The notes under the pieces were generated by a model that was not told the DNA's origin, ran no database searches, and saw only the letters and a list, made by a program, of their open reading frames with translations. A DNA stretch of 64,000 nucleotides from Polytrichum commune (lineage: Eukaryota > Streptophyta > Polytrichopsida > Polytrichales > Polytrichaceae). The stretch is taken from positions 16,804,001-16,868,000 of the forward strand of contig OX485806.1 of assembly GCA_950295325.1 (NCBI GenBank), in the 5' to 3' direction. A program made the translations under genes and the position numbers. Shown here piece after piece: positions 11,303 through 23,000 of this stretch (position 1 is the first letter of the stretch; each line of letters opens with the position of its first letter).

Positions 11303-12946
11303 GTGATGGATCCAAAAGATGGAAGATTCAAGGTAGAACTAAAGATAGAGTTATGAATAGAGAACTTTTAAGATATGAGAAATAGAAAGTAATAGTAGTG
11401 CCCTTGGCATAAAATGGAGCTCAGGGAAGGAGAGAGGATCTTTTTGTTTCTCTTCTTATGGTCAGGTGGTATGAGCTCATAGGCAATCACAATGTTGTTG
11501 TTAAGTTGTGAAGCTTTTCTAATGTACAAATTTTTTAGCTCACAATATTAATGTTTGTAACATTATTCAACCATGTGGGTTGGTTCCATGTCCTTGGAAT
11601 ATGCCAATTACAACATGTGAGCCCTCAAGCAAAATGAGAATATTCATTTATTATTCATACATTCAAGTTGAACTTGGAAATTTGGGTGGAGCCATACTCC
11701 CGGCACTATGAGCATGAATTATTATTCTTTCAAGGAATATTTGCAAGAAACAATGTTCATCCCATTATTATTCCATGAAATTATTATTAATAACAACACT
11801 ATCATTCAAAATACCAACACTATTCACAATATTCTTACTATTCAAACCAACACTATTCATTATATGTACCACCATCAATTTCTTTCTATTTTCTAAGTTT
11901 CTTCCCATGAAGGTAAGACAATGGAGACCCATGTTATATAATAAATACAGACCAAACACAACCATGCAATTGAATAACATTATGTCTCACATGCATTTGT
12001 GATTGTATTCTTTTTGGGTAAGTGAGGACTGTGACAACATGCTCAATGGTGAAGCATCTCTCGTTCATGTCACTTATTAACTCTTATTATTTTGAATTTT
12101 TCTTCATTCTACAAATGATTGATTTTGGAAGAAGAAAACTATGTCCTTAATGATACCATGTTGGACATGACCACATTGATAACTATGCCAATGTAAACAT
12201 GCTTTAGGCAAGTTTGAGATTTGGAAGCATGTCTGCCTTCCACAACCATTTGGCACATGAGGTGGCATTGCATGATTGAGGAAGAGGAGGACTTCCTTGT
12301 AGCATAACTCTTGCCCTACCCTACCCTAACCTCAAAGAGCCCAAAGGAGAGGGTGCCCAAAGGGAACACAACCATATGAACATTAAACCATGCTTGGCCC
12401 TCTTGGACCTCAAGGAGTTACTCAATCCACAATGGCTAGGGGCTATAAATTTTGGAGAGGTTGGCCAAAGATTGCAAGGGTTATCACACCACAAACACTT
12501 CAAAAACAATGAGTCGTTGATAACAAAATGTTGAGCAGACGGTACATAGATGGGTCGAGACATTAGTTAATGATACACATGGCTCCAACAAGTTGAGAAC
12601 GGCACAAGTTGGACGTTGTGTTGTATATGTAAACTCATCCATTATGGATGAAGAGACTAGAACAAAAGAAATCCCGTACATATTAAGGACCGTTTCATTC
12701 CATATGAAACTCATAGGCTTGCTTAGAATATCCTAATGCTAATTCCAAAGTCAAATCATTCAAGACTATCATTTCGAGGTTATAGAATGGTTCACTACGT
12801 TTCCACCTTCCCAATGGATGAGATGAGATAACTTAGACACTACAAATTGCTAGCTGGACGACACAAGCCCATAGTAGTGCGGTATATTATAAAGAAAACA
12901 CGACCAGAAGAAAGTGCAAAACCTAGAACACATGGCCCTAAGCTTA
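11303..12946. other. Intergenic DNA, nothing recognised
   Basis: AT-rich with short overlapping frames on both strands (for example near 11708-12002 and 12321-12714). They lack coding character and shadow one another. Confidence 0.6.
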
Positions 12947-13442
12947 GGGCCACTTCACACATGAGACTGAGAGCCCGTGACCATTACACTTCAAGCACTC
13001 TCATTGGTGGAAAAGGCGGAGCCGGTCCACGTTCACTTCACAGTACGCTTGAGGGACCAACGGAGTATGTGAATGCAACATGGATGTAAAGTCTATATGG
13101 ATTCCTATGTGGTATCAAATGGATCATGTTACATGGTCACTTGGATTATTTTCAAAAACCACTTCTTAGAGTTAGGCCTAACACAAAACCGAGAGATTAT
13201 GGCACTCCGAATGCTCACAACCGTTGATTTAATTTATTTTTTCATGTGTGAGGACCCGCATGAATAGAAATTCATTGAAATAGCATTTGGTCGACGGCCC
13301 GGTCACATATGGGTTCACACTCGAGGATCCGTGACCACACTTACATAATTTTGGAGGTGTTGTGGGACGGCCTTTGCACACTTTCTTTTGGGTTCTTTGC
13401 AATTTCATGGTCACGGCTCTTGGCTCGTGTTCGAAGTGGCCC
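12947..13442 (+). mobile_element. PIF/Harbinger-type MITE, copy 1
   Basis: This 496-bp element has terminal inverted repeats of about 35 bp. Both ends read inward GGGCCACTTC with an ACACGAG-like continuation. It is flanked by TTA at 12944-12946 and 13443-13445. A 3-bp TTA duplication with GGGCC ends is characteristic of Tourist-like elements of the PIF/Harbinger superfamily. There is no transposase frame. Other copies lie at 15413-15915, 41494-41753 (minus, truncated) and 54030-54922. Confidence 0.82.
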
Positions 13443-13445
13443 TTA

Positions 13446-14815
13446 TTCAAGGAGTGTACATCTTGAAGCATGAGAATACGGAGTAGGTAGATTGTTTTTA
13501 TCCTTTCTTTCTTAAACGTACTTCCTTATCCACAAACGAGGTACCATAAATGCAAAGTTCGGCAAATCAAACTCTTTGTGGGGAAAGACCAAAATATCAG
13601 GATGCATAGATATCTAAAGCAATATTACTTGAATTTTTATATTATAAAAACATTTATATAAGGTGAAGGGGAATGGCTTGTTCTCCTCCACAAATTAAAA
13701 CATGGGTGATATATTGTAAGCTCTACGAACTAGGTAATGGATAGAGGAGCCTTGCCAAGTATTCAAGCATGTAATGGTGTGGAGTTGTGATAGTGGTGAT
13801 ATAGGTATAAGTGTTTAGGGTGACATGTGTTCAATACTGGAAGTAGTGGTCAAGTCATATTGAGGTCACCTATCACATGATTTGATATGTTTCCTTGTAG
13901 TCAATTAGGATGAGTCGCATCAATGTAATTGCTTAGCCCAACCATTGTGTAAACCATGCTTAATTATGAATATTCCCTTGTCCTCAATGACACATATTTA
14001 ATGAATTGTCCATGGTACCCTTGCTCATTTGACACGTAAACTTGCCTTTGACAAGCTCGAGACACAGTAAAGTTGTCTTTTAAAGATCATGAGCCTATCA
14101 CAAACAACCATCCAATGTTTGGTGGTGCATCTTGTTCTTTGGTGTGTTAGCTAGAAACTCTCCAGTTCCAATGAATAAATGGGATTTAGACTTGCTAGGC
14201 CCACCAACCTTGCTACTCCCAACAAAATTCCAAGCCCAATCTATATGTTCCCGAGAGAAACAATAAAAGTGAGGCCGAGCATAGGAGAAAGAACTCTTTG
14301 GTTGTGTGTTTATTTAAAGGTCTTAATAAATGAGAGGCAAGCTTTATAAGAATATATATAAGCTGTTGAAACTCAAATTCACCCTCTATCCCAACAACAC
14401 AAAGATAAAAATAATATTTGTTGACTATTGCTACTACACTAAATATTGTATTTAGTACAACTTACTATTAAAAGTTACACATGCAATGTCTTTTTTACTT
14501 TTATCATCCTTTATTACGAAGTAAACAAGTATGTTAATGTTATGTAAGTATGTTATGTAATGTTCAAACAACCAGTTTGACCTTTGTTGTCAAAAAAACA
14601 AGATATATAGTATATCGTTGTAGCATTGTGTAATTTCAAATAGTAAGTAACACCGAATACAATATTTAGTGTACTATGGGTATGATAGGTTGTCCTGGCC
14701 TGTTACACCCGTGCATGCAAATCATTGTCCCGGGTCATCTTGCAGAAGAAGAAGAACTCCAGCCCTGGAGAGGGGCCGGAGTGAATAGAGTGTTTGTTCG
14801 TAGGACATCCTTCAT
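13446..14815. other. Intergenic DNA, nothing recognised
   Basis: AT-rich sequence without open frames of note, apart from the short frame at 14676-14918 that overlaps the 5S-derived fragment. Confidence 0.6.
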
Positions 14816-14861
14816 AGCACCGGGACTTCCCGGGAGGTCACCCATCCCAGTACTATTCCGG
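14816..14861 (-). repeat. Fragment derived from the 3' part of 5S rRNA
   Basis: Read on the minus strand, the segment contains AGTACTGGGATGGGTGACC followed by TCCCGGGAAGTCCCGGTG, matching the conserved 3' part of plant 5S rRNA, which contains the C box of its internal promoter. The 5' half of 5S rRNA is absent, so this is not a functional 5S gene. Cassandra-type TRIM retrotransposons and 5S-derived SINEs both carry such a segment. On the minus strand a sequence ending GGGTGTAACA lies downstream near 14700 and could be an LTR end, but no matching second LTR is visible. Confidence 0.65.
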
Positions 14862-15412
14862 TCATCTTGCACCATCTACTCAACTCAACATGCCGCCGTC
14901 AACATCGAACCATTTTGAAACTTTGAAACATCTAATGTGTCACCACCTAGACATAGTATATTGTATTAGGTAGGATTAAGTTTGGTGAACTTTTGAAAAT
15001 GAATGGTCTCAACTTTCAGATCAAAATATCAAATGTTTAGTCATAACGTATTTAAGCTCTTTGCCGCTAGTTTCATTCATGTGATTCTTTTGAATGGATT
15101 CAAAGTTTTCAAAATACTATACTATACTAGTTCTTAAATCATTGGTAGTCGATACATAGTTCTATCCAAGTAAATAGGAATCCTGCCATGACGATGAGCT
15201 TCACCTCAGCTTTGTAACAAATTTGAAAAAACAAAACACTTGCTTAGTCATGCTTACCTTTCAACACTTTCATTCGTGATTAGATAATAGTACAATTTCT
15301 CCTTGGTAACTTTCTTTAACATGTTTGCCAAACAACAACAAAATATTGGAAAATTACAATATCAATAATATGAAACCGATGCATACTCATCTATATGTTG
15401 AGGTTTCCTTTA

Positions 15413-15915
15413 GGGCCACTTCACCCACGAGACTGAGAGTCCGTGACCAGTACACTTCAACCACACTCATTGGTGGAAAAGGCGGAGCCGGTCCAAGTTC
15501 GCTACTTCACACTATGCTTGAGGGACCAACAGAGTATGTGAATGCAAGATGGATGTAAAGTCTACAAGGATTCATACATGGCATCAAATGGATCATGTTC
15601 CATGGTCACTTGGACAATTCTCAAAAACCATCTCTTGGAGGCTGGCCTAACACACAACCGGGAGACCATGGCATTCTAAATGTTCACAACCGTTGGCTTA
15701 TTTTTAGTTTATCATGTGTGAGGATCGGCATGAATAAAAATTCATTGAAATAGCATTTGGTTGAGGGCCCGGTCACATTTGGCTTCACACTACACTTGAG
15801 GGCCTGTGACCACACTACATGAATATGTAGGTGTCATGGGACATCCTTTGGACACTTTCTTTTGGGCTCTCACAATTTCACAGTCACGGCTCTTGGCTCG
15901 TGTGTGAAGTGGTCC
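15413..15915 (+). mobile_element. PIF/Harbinger-type MITE, copy 2
   Basis: This 503-bp copy has the same GGGCCACTTC terminal inverted repeats and is flanked by TTA at 15410-15412 and 15916-15918. It is similar to copy 1 over its whole length, including the internal ACTCATTGGTGGAAAAGGCG segment. Confidence 0.82.
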
Positions 15916-15918
15916 TTA

Positions 15919-17009
15919 GACTCAGAGAATCTATTGATCAACTTAGTAGTACTTGGAACCTAAAGAGTTTGTTTAAATAAATCGATAAAATCGTCCACCA
16001 AACTTGCTCAATGAATATTTACAGGTCCTACATAGAATCTAACATTTGAACATGATGCGTATGGATATAAGAATGTTGTATTACATGTGTCACAATTGTA
16101 GTGTTGAGATATATTTCACCAACATATGTCGGTTGACATGACTTTCATCATAGTATCAATGTTGTCCAATAGTTGGGCACTCTTTCCCAAGACAACTGCC
16201 AAATTTGGCACTGCAACAATATGTAGAGTGAGGGGTTGATCACACTAGCCAGTTCAGACACCATCCATCAGCATCTCTGGTTGTAATAGTGTAAAAAGTG
16301 GTGGGCCAACATCTCTTTCTCAACATAATCCCCAACATTTACATGGTTGGAACCAGACAGAAAGTTTGGTGTGACCGGGGCATGAGCCCGGTTAAAGGTT
16401 GATGTACATTAACTTACAAGAATTTGTGGTTGCACATATCATACCCAACCGTTTGAGATGTTATGTCGCATTGTCAAGGCTTGACTTCACATGATTGTCA
16501 CCCGGTTATGTGGTAAGAAGAAAACACAAATAGTATGATGCATGGAGTCATGGCATACGGGAATAAGGTTCATGTAGAAGGGCATGCAAAGGGCTTTGTG
16601 GGTGCTTCAAAGTCTATCTATTTGCGATTGAAATAGACATTATTTTGTTTTAAATATGGTAAAACAACTTATTGTGTTCAACAATTCAGGTATTCCTACG
16701 AATCTCAAGAGATTCTAGCATATTGAAATGTATTTGGTTAATTTCTCATACCACATGTTGAAAGATGAGCAGTTTGGTAGCACAGATTCACATTTTCATG
16801 GTTGAAAGGTGGAAGTTTTGAACCATTCTTAGATTGGTAAATATGTGAATGGCACTATTGGTTCCGGATTGATCAAAATTTAGTCCTACCATGATTGAAA
16901 TTATGATACCATATAGATTTACAGACGAATCTTGATTGGGAATGACACATCTACTATGTATTTTCATCCAATATATGTATGTTGGTATTGGGTTTTGTGG
17001 TGTCTATAG
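15919..17009. other. Intergenic DNA, nothing recognised
   Basis: AT-rich sequence with no coding, RNA or terminal-repeat signals. Confidence 0.6.
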
Positions 17010-17395
17010 TGGAGGGGCCTATTCCCGATTAGGACCCCATCGGCATTTTATAGGGTATCGAAATTTCAATCAAGTTAGGACTGATTTTCAATCGAGCTGG
17101 AATTGCATTTCAATTAGGTTGGAATCAATAGTGCCATGACACGTGTCTTGGTTTTGAGTGCTAAAGTGAGGAGGAATGAGTGGGCATGATGAAATCTGGA
17201 CTTTGGTAACATGTTCGGGCCAACTTTTGACTTCAAAAAGCCACAATAACTTCAATTTAAGAAATAAATTTACCGATTTTTTTGGCGATCCTCTTGATTT
17301 CTACCCTACACGGAAAGAATTGCATTGCCTTATACTTCTCCATATCTAGCGCATAATCTCTTAAGGTGATTGGTTATGGGTGCATGTAGTCTATG
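17010..17395 (+). repeat. Unclassified dispersed repeat B, copy 1
   Basis: About 380 bp is alignable by eye with 43350-43725. Shared stretches include TTTCAATCAAGTT, CCATGACAC, GGTTTTGAGTGCT, GGCCAACTTTTG and AATCTCTTAAG. No terminal repeats or target duplications were found. Confidence 0.6.
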
Positions 17396-17879
17396 TAGAG
17401 CCATTCACCATGGACGAAGAGGTTGCATTAAAACAACCCCCCTACAAAATCGAAGACCATTTCATATCAATTGGACCCCACTGAAACCGATCCGAGGTCT
17501 TTGATGCTGTTTCCAGAGCTAAATCGCCTCAAAGTAGTCCATGTTTAGACTACATGCAATAGCCTTTGCTTCGTTTTCACCTTCCTAAATGGATGAGTTT
17601 ACGTAGACACCACGAATCCTCGGCTGTGTGTCTTTGCAGTATAATATAATGGAATCAAGTTGTTGAACTCGACATCATTCTCTGATATGGCGGGAGCAGA
17701 AAGTTCCTAGCACCCCATCACACGAAAACGCAGAGGTAGGGACCACCCCCCCCGCCCGCCAAAAAAAAAAAAAAAAACAGAAAAAAGGGAAAGAAAACCC
17801 ATGCAAAAGGGCACAAAATCCAAAGAAGCCCTGCCAGGTCACTGGAATTACAGTTTGGAAACCTGCCACCTCAGCTGCC

Positions 17880-18285
17880 CCTGCCCAAATTGGGAGGCGG
17901 CGGGCCCCACGATGAGAGGTATGGAGCCTCAGCAACCCCACTTCGGCTCATGCAACAGGAGTAAAAATACTTTCACCCCGGGTAAAATTCCCTCTCCCCG
18001 TATTTGTAATGGCGTCCTCGTAATCTCCCCTGTTCCTAGATCTTGCCGTCCCAACGGAAAGTCCCCATAAACGCAGAGAACTAGAAATTTCCTAGATCCA
18101 GATGGAACAGATCTGCATACATCGTAGATAAGCTGCCCCAGCCCTTCTGATAAAAGACCCCGTGCGAGAAATCTACCAATTTCGTAGATCTTTGCGTACA
18201 TCCCGCTAGTCGTCTGTATATGACTAGATGCTTTGTGGCCAGATCTCTCGTATTATAGAGATAAGGGCTCGTCCCACCTCCCCAT
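17880..18285 (+). promoter_or_regulatory. Promoter-region tandem duplication, unit 1
   Basis: This is the first unit of a degenerate tandem duplication upstream of the PHD gene. It shares GGAGCCTCAG, GGCTCATGCAACAGGA, GTAATGGCGTCCTC and ATCTCCC with unit 2 (18290-18690). It holds GGCCCCAC at 17903-17910, which fits the TCP-factor consensus GGNCCCAC. The location just upstream of the leader suggests a promoter, but the transcription start is not visible. Confidence 0.5.
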
Positions 18286-18289
18286 CCCG

Positions 18290-18690
18290 GAATGGAAGGT
18301 GGCGGGACCCACAAGTGAGTTCTGGAGCCTCAGCCAATCAGAAGCAACCTCAGTTTGGCTCATGCAACAGGAAAACTACACTACCATGGTAAAAAGACCC
18401 CCTTTCCCCCCGGTGTTGTAATGGCGTCCTCTTGAAATCTCCCAGGTTCGTAGACCTTCACATCTCTACCCACTAGATCTATGTATTATTAGATACTTTT
18501 CAGCCAGAGCTCAATCTTGCGTAGATATGACTCTCACCCGTTCTGGTAAGCCGACTCCTGTGTTGGCGTCCTCACAATCTTCAGTATTCCTAGATCTACA
18601 TGTCCCTACCCGCAAATCATTTGTATATTCGTAGATACTTTCGTCAAGATCTTCCTGGTTCAGAGATAAGGGTCTCCCCCCGCTCTTTGC
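18290..18690 (+). promoter_or_regulatory. Promoter-region tandem duplication, unit 2
   Basis: This is the second unit of the duplication. It has a TCP-type site GGACCCAC at 18305-18312 in the corresponding place, and a CCAAT box near 18343 that unit 1 lacks. A partial third unit begins near 18555, where GGCGTCCTC and ATTCCTAGATCT recur. Confidence 0.5.
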
Positions 18691-18919
18691 CCTGGGCGAC
18701 CCGTGCCCTGTCTGTGCTGCGTATTGGAATGCTTCGGTGCTGCCAATTCTTGCGCAAGCGATGGCGGGCGGGGCATGAATGAGAAGAACAAAAGAGAGCC
18801 GTGGTTAAATGCGGCCGGGTTTCTGAGATCCTTTGCTGTTGCCATTCCTCCGAACGCACAAGCTGTGCGTGGTAGCCGTGGGCGGAACGCTTCAAGCGGC
18901 GCGGAATTGCATAGAGGGG

Positions 18920-18975
18920 AATAATAGAGAGATAGAGGGAGAGAGAGAAGGAGAGAGAGGAAGAGAGAAAGATAT
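18920..18975 (+). promoter_or_regulatory. GA-rich tract in the probable 5' leader
   Basis: A run of GAGAGA-type repeats, about 55 bp, lies a little over 1 kb upstream of the start codon. GA-rich tracts of this kind are common around plant transcription starts and in 5' leaders. Its role here is inferred from position only. Confidence 0.4.
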
Positions 18976-19510
18976 ACAGGTGCGGTTGGGCCGATGATGT
19001 CGCTGTGACGGAGTTCGCGTTGATAGTATGCTACAGTTTGGTGGATGGGTATGTGGTGTGGAGTTTGTGGATAGGACAGGGTTTGGCAGACGGGCAAGGA
19101 CTGGAAACGGGAGGCGATGCGGTGGTAGTGGCGACGAGGAAGAAGAACCCCCGGGCGTTCTTTGTGATCATCGTCATTAGGGTTTTAGGTGCGTGGAGTT
19201 GGTCTGGTGAGTTTTGGCTGCCCCGGCAGCCTCTGTGTGTGTGTGTGTTAAGGTTCTGGTTGTGGATGCTAGCGTTTTTGATAGACGAATTCGGAATGTT
19301 GGTATTTTGCTGGGCGGTCTCTGCTTCGCCTCCTCTGGCAGCTCATTGGGGGATCCGGAGGTCGCGTGGGGTCGAATCCTCGGTCGCCAATTGCGGGTGG
19401 TGGTCCGTCTTGGCTTAATCGAAATTAATGAATTAGGTCTGGGGATTGGAATTGGATTCTGGAAGTCAGCTGTGGCGGTCTAGAGAGAGGCTTTTGTCGG
19501 ATCGGAATAG

Positions 19511-19600
19511 ATGGCGGCGAGTTTTACGCAGTATTGGAAATTGAAGAGAGGGATACTACCTGCCTTTTTGTTCAAATTGTCCACCCTAAACGAGTTATAG
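19511..19600 (+). other. Possible upstream open reading frame, 29 codons
   Basis: ATG at 19511 in a GATGG context opens a 29-codon frame ending TAG at 19598-19600, about 400 bp before the main start. It would act as an uORF only if the leader is unspliced across it, which cannot be seen from genomic sequence. Confidence 0.25.
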
Positions 19601-20004
19601 TGGATTAGGGTCTTTCTTCGATCATGCGTTATGCTCGTTCAGTTGCTGCAAAAGTTTTGGTTATGGTGTAGTGTTAGGTATTGTGCTCCATTTGTCTCAG
19701 CATTTTCACAAGGAGAGAGAGAGAGAGATTTTTGGAGTTTCTTTCTCTTTTTCTTTTCTCATGCATGATAGAAGTGTCGCGGGTAATTCTGGTTGGAGTG
19801 GTGAATATTTGGAACAAGGGTGGAACCGAGTATCGACCGAGTAAAGGATTGTGTTGCTGTGCTTGGGTTTGGTGTTTACTTGGTGTTGTGTGCAGAAAAA
19901 TAGAGAGTGCACATGGTGTTGCTTCACATATTCACACCTGCAAAGGTGGGGTGGTATGCATTTCCTATGTAAGAGAGAGGACTTTGAGGAGGAGGTAGTA
20001 GGTG

Positions 20005-23000
20005 ATGGTAGTAAACAAAAAGAGTGTACCGGGGAAGACGACTGCTGCGACGCATGGAGGACTAGGCTCCGGGTCTTCCCCGAATTCAATGGCTTCACTT
20101 ACCGGACGAGAATTGCGTTCTCGGGCTGTGGTGGGGGCGGGGGCGGGGGCGGGGGCTTCTTCTTTGGAAGAACCATCGAAAGTCTCCAAGAAGATTAGCA
20201 GCAAGAAGCCTGTAGAACAATCTAGTACTCCTGCCACTCTGGACGATGATGTTCAAGAACATCATCATCACAACTCCCCTAGTCAGGCTTCTGAAATGGA
20301 GTCGCCCAATCCTGTTGGACCTGGTAAGAAATCCCGGGGACTTAGGGTACTGACCTTGGGACCAATTGCAAAGAGGCTCACGAGGTCAGATGCGGTTTTG
20401 AGTGATGGTGGTGGTGTTCAATCCAATGCTGTGATGAGTGTGAACAATGACAATGTTCCCGTAGTCTCCGACATTGAGACATCATCGGAAGGCAATCCCA
20501 TCAGGCAAGCTTCCTCTGGAGATGTAGGCCCTGAACCAGTAGTGGCAGCAAAATCTTCATTTAAGAAAGTGGGTACAAAACCTGTCAGTGAGAAGAGGCC
20601 AGGGCTGAGGGGAAGTGGTGGTGTGATTCTTGCAAACTCAAAGCCAGCTGCACTGGAGAGCCAGGCTTCGGATGCCAGTTTGGAACATGAGAAAAGGAGA
20701 AAGTCTATAATGCTGATGAAGCAGAAAACCCCACAGTCAATTATCAAGTCATCTGAAGATACTCTGAATCCAAAGAAAACTCCACGGTCTGTGCACTTTG
20801 AGAATGTCTCTGGAGAGGGTTTTGGAGATGATGGTAAGACTACAACTACTGCACCATGTCAGGTGCGTGAGAGTGTGTCTATTAGCGAACGTGAAGTCCT
20901 CTTTGTTGCAAAGCAGAAGAACATTCACAAGACCTCAGGTGAGAAGACGCAGCAGCAAAAGCATGTTGTTTCTAGTCCCAAATTCAAGGGCCGGCTGACA
21001 AGGGGTATGCGGGGGAGGAGATTGTCAAAGGACATGTCCAGCGGTGACGATGGCAGTGACATGGATGGTGGTTCCAATGTGCACTCCAATGTGGATAAGC
21101 CAGCGGAAATAGGGCTGGACAAATCTAGGCTGGTTGTTGTGGGAGCAGAAAATCTAAGTGTGAAAGAGAGGGAGTCAGCACTTGAATTATCAGCTGTAGA
21201 TGAGCCGGTGAATAGTGCTGCTAATGAGTTAGAAGCAGAGACTCGCACTGAAAATGTAAACGACATCATGGCAGAGAAGGTCGCCAGTGGTGAGAAGAGG
21301 GTTTTAGAAACTGGTGGTACTGGAACACAGGAGAAGGTTCGCAAACCTGCAGAATGTCGAAAGTTCAAGAGAAGCTCCTTGCAGGATGCTGAGAAGCAAG
21401 TTGAAGATGCTCAAGAGAGGATTCTTAGAGCAGAGGTCAGATGGGGAGCTTGTGACACTGCTTCTGATGACTGCTCAGATGCTTTGGATGACAACTCAGG
21501 TTGGATGGGAGCAGGGACTACGTCCAAATTTGTGACCAAGCTTAGACCAGAGAAGACCACCAGAGCAAGAACTGAGTGTCCAGGGACCGACTTGCCAGCT
21601 GCTGGCATCTGTGTGAATGTCATTGGAAAGAAGGCAGAAGGGGATATGCAATTACCTGCCATCTGTTGTGAGGTCACAAATGAGAAAAATGAGAGGGAGG
21701 CCTGTGAAGGGCCAGAGAAATCAAGTGAAAAAGTGGTTGCAGAAAGGATCATGAGACAGAGGAAGGAGAAGGCACCAGTAGTCGCTGACACCAATATTCA
21801 TACAGGGCAGATGGTTCATAAGGGACAGGCTGTGGCAGAGAAGGTGAGTGGTGCGAAGGAAGGGCTTACAGCCCAGGGGCAATCAGCTGGTAATTCCACA
21901 GGACAGGAAGTCTTCCCTGTTGCCTCTGAGAAGGTGATGACAACCAGTGAGAATAATAGGACAGGCGTTTCTTCAGTGGGTGTTATTGCTAGACTTGCTG
22001 GTGTTGAGGATACTGGCATAATCAATACAAGGACAGAAGCAGCCACTGCTGAAGTCGAGGAGGTGGTTGCAGAGAGGGTCAGGAGGAATAGCAAGGGAAA
22101 GGGTGAAGCTATGGATTCCTGGGCTCACAGTGAAACACTTGCAACAGAGAAGGACCTAGATCAGGAATTCCAGGCATCCGCAAACAATCCAAAGGAAGGT
22201 GATCAAGTGCTGATCCTGTCTGACAATGCTCTTCTCGATGATAGTAATTTGAATGCAGAACAACATTGCTTGTTTGTTACAGAGAGTGTGGGAGAGATGA
22301 TCACACTCGTAGAGGTTGAAAGTGTCACAGTATCAAAGCCTGACAATATAGGGCTCATTGAGAAGGGGAAAAGGAAGATGATTGAAAGAAGTGGAGAAGA
22401 GGGTGTAGTTGAGGCACAGACCGAAGAAAGGGGTTCTAAGATACCAAAAGTGACACGAGCTATGAAAGAAAGAGGTCCTTTGGAATCAGGTGGGACAAAC
22501 ATTGGCGAGGTCAATCTGTCTGCAGCTGATTTATGTGAAGCTGAAAGCAGTGAACCTCCATTGAGTCAAAATGTAGACAGAATTGTTGGCGAGCAGAGTC
22601 CAGAAGAAGCAGGAAGAGGTGTTGGGAGTCTTCAGAATCTGCAAATAAGTAATGACGAAGAAATGGAGGATACTGAGGATGGAGATTTACAGGAGGCATT
22701 TGCGTTGACTGGTAAGCTTAGTGATATAATGGATGCAATTGTGGGAGATTCTCGGCAGGAAAATTTTATTACTAGCACCCAAAGAAGCAGTGACGCCGTG
22801 GTTGAGTTGAACATTGTAAGGCATGCAGAAAAATCAACTGATGTAGATGGGCTAGGGGAGTGTGCTCCAGAAAAGGGAACCGCCGAGCAAGTAGCTGATC
22901 AAGGGCTGAACTTGGGGGCTGAGTGCTTGACCGGAAAGCCAATACAGGGCAAGTCTTTGGGAGAGTTGAAGAGCCCTGGCAAGAACGAGTTGCATAAACA

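Noticed and set aside
14816-14861. A functional 5S rRNA gene
   Set aside because: Only the 3' part of 5S is present. The 5' half with the A box is missing and no tandem units surround it.
20002-20004. GTG as the start of the long PHD gene frame
   Set aside because: Plant nuclear genes start at ATG. The next codon, at 20005, is ATG with G at -3 and +4, and a TAG stop lies immediately upstream at 19999.
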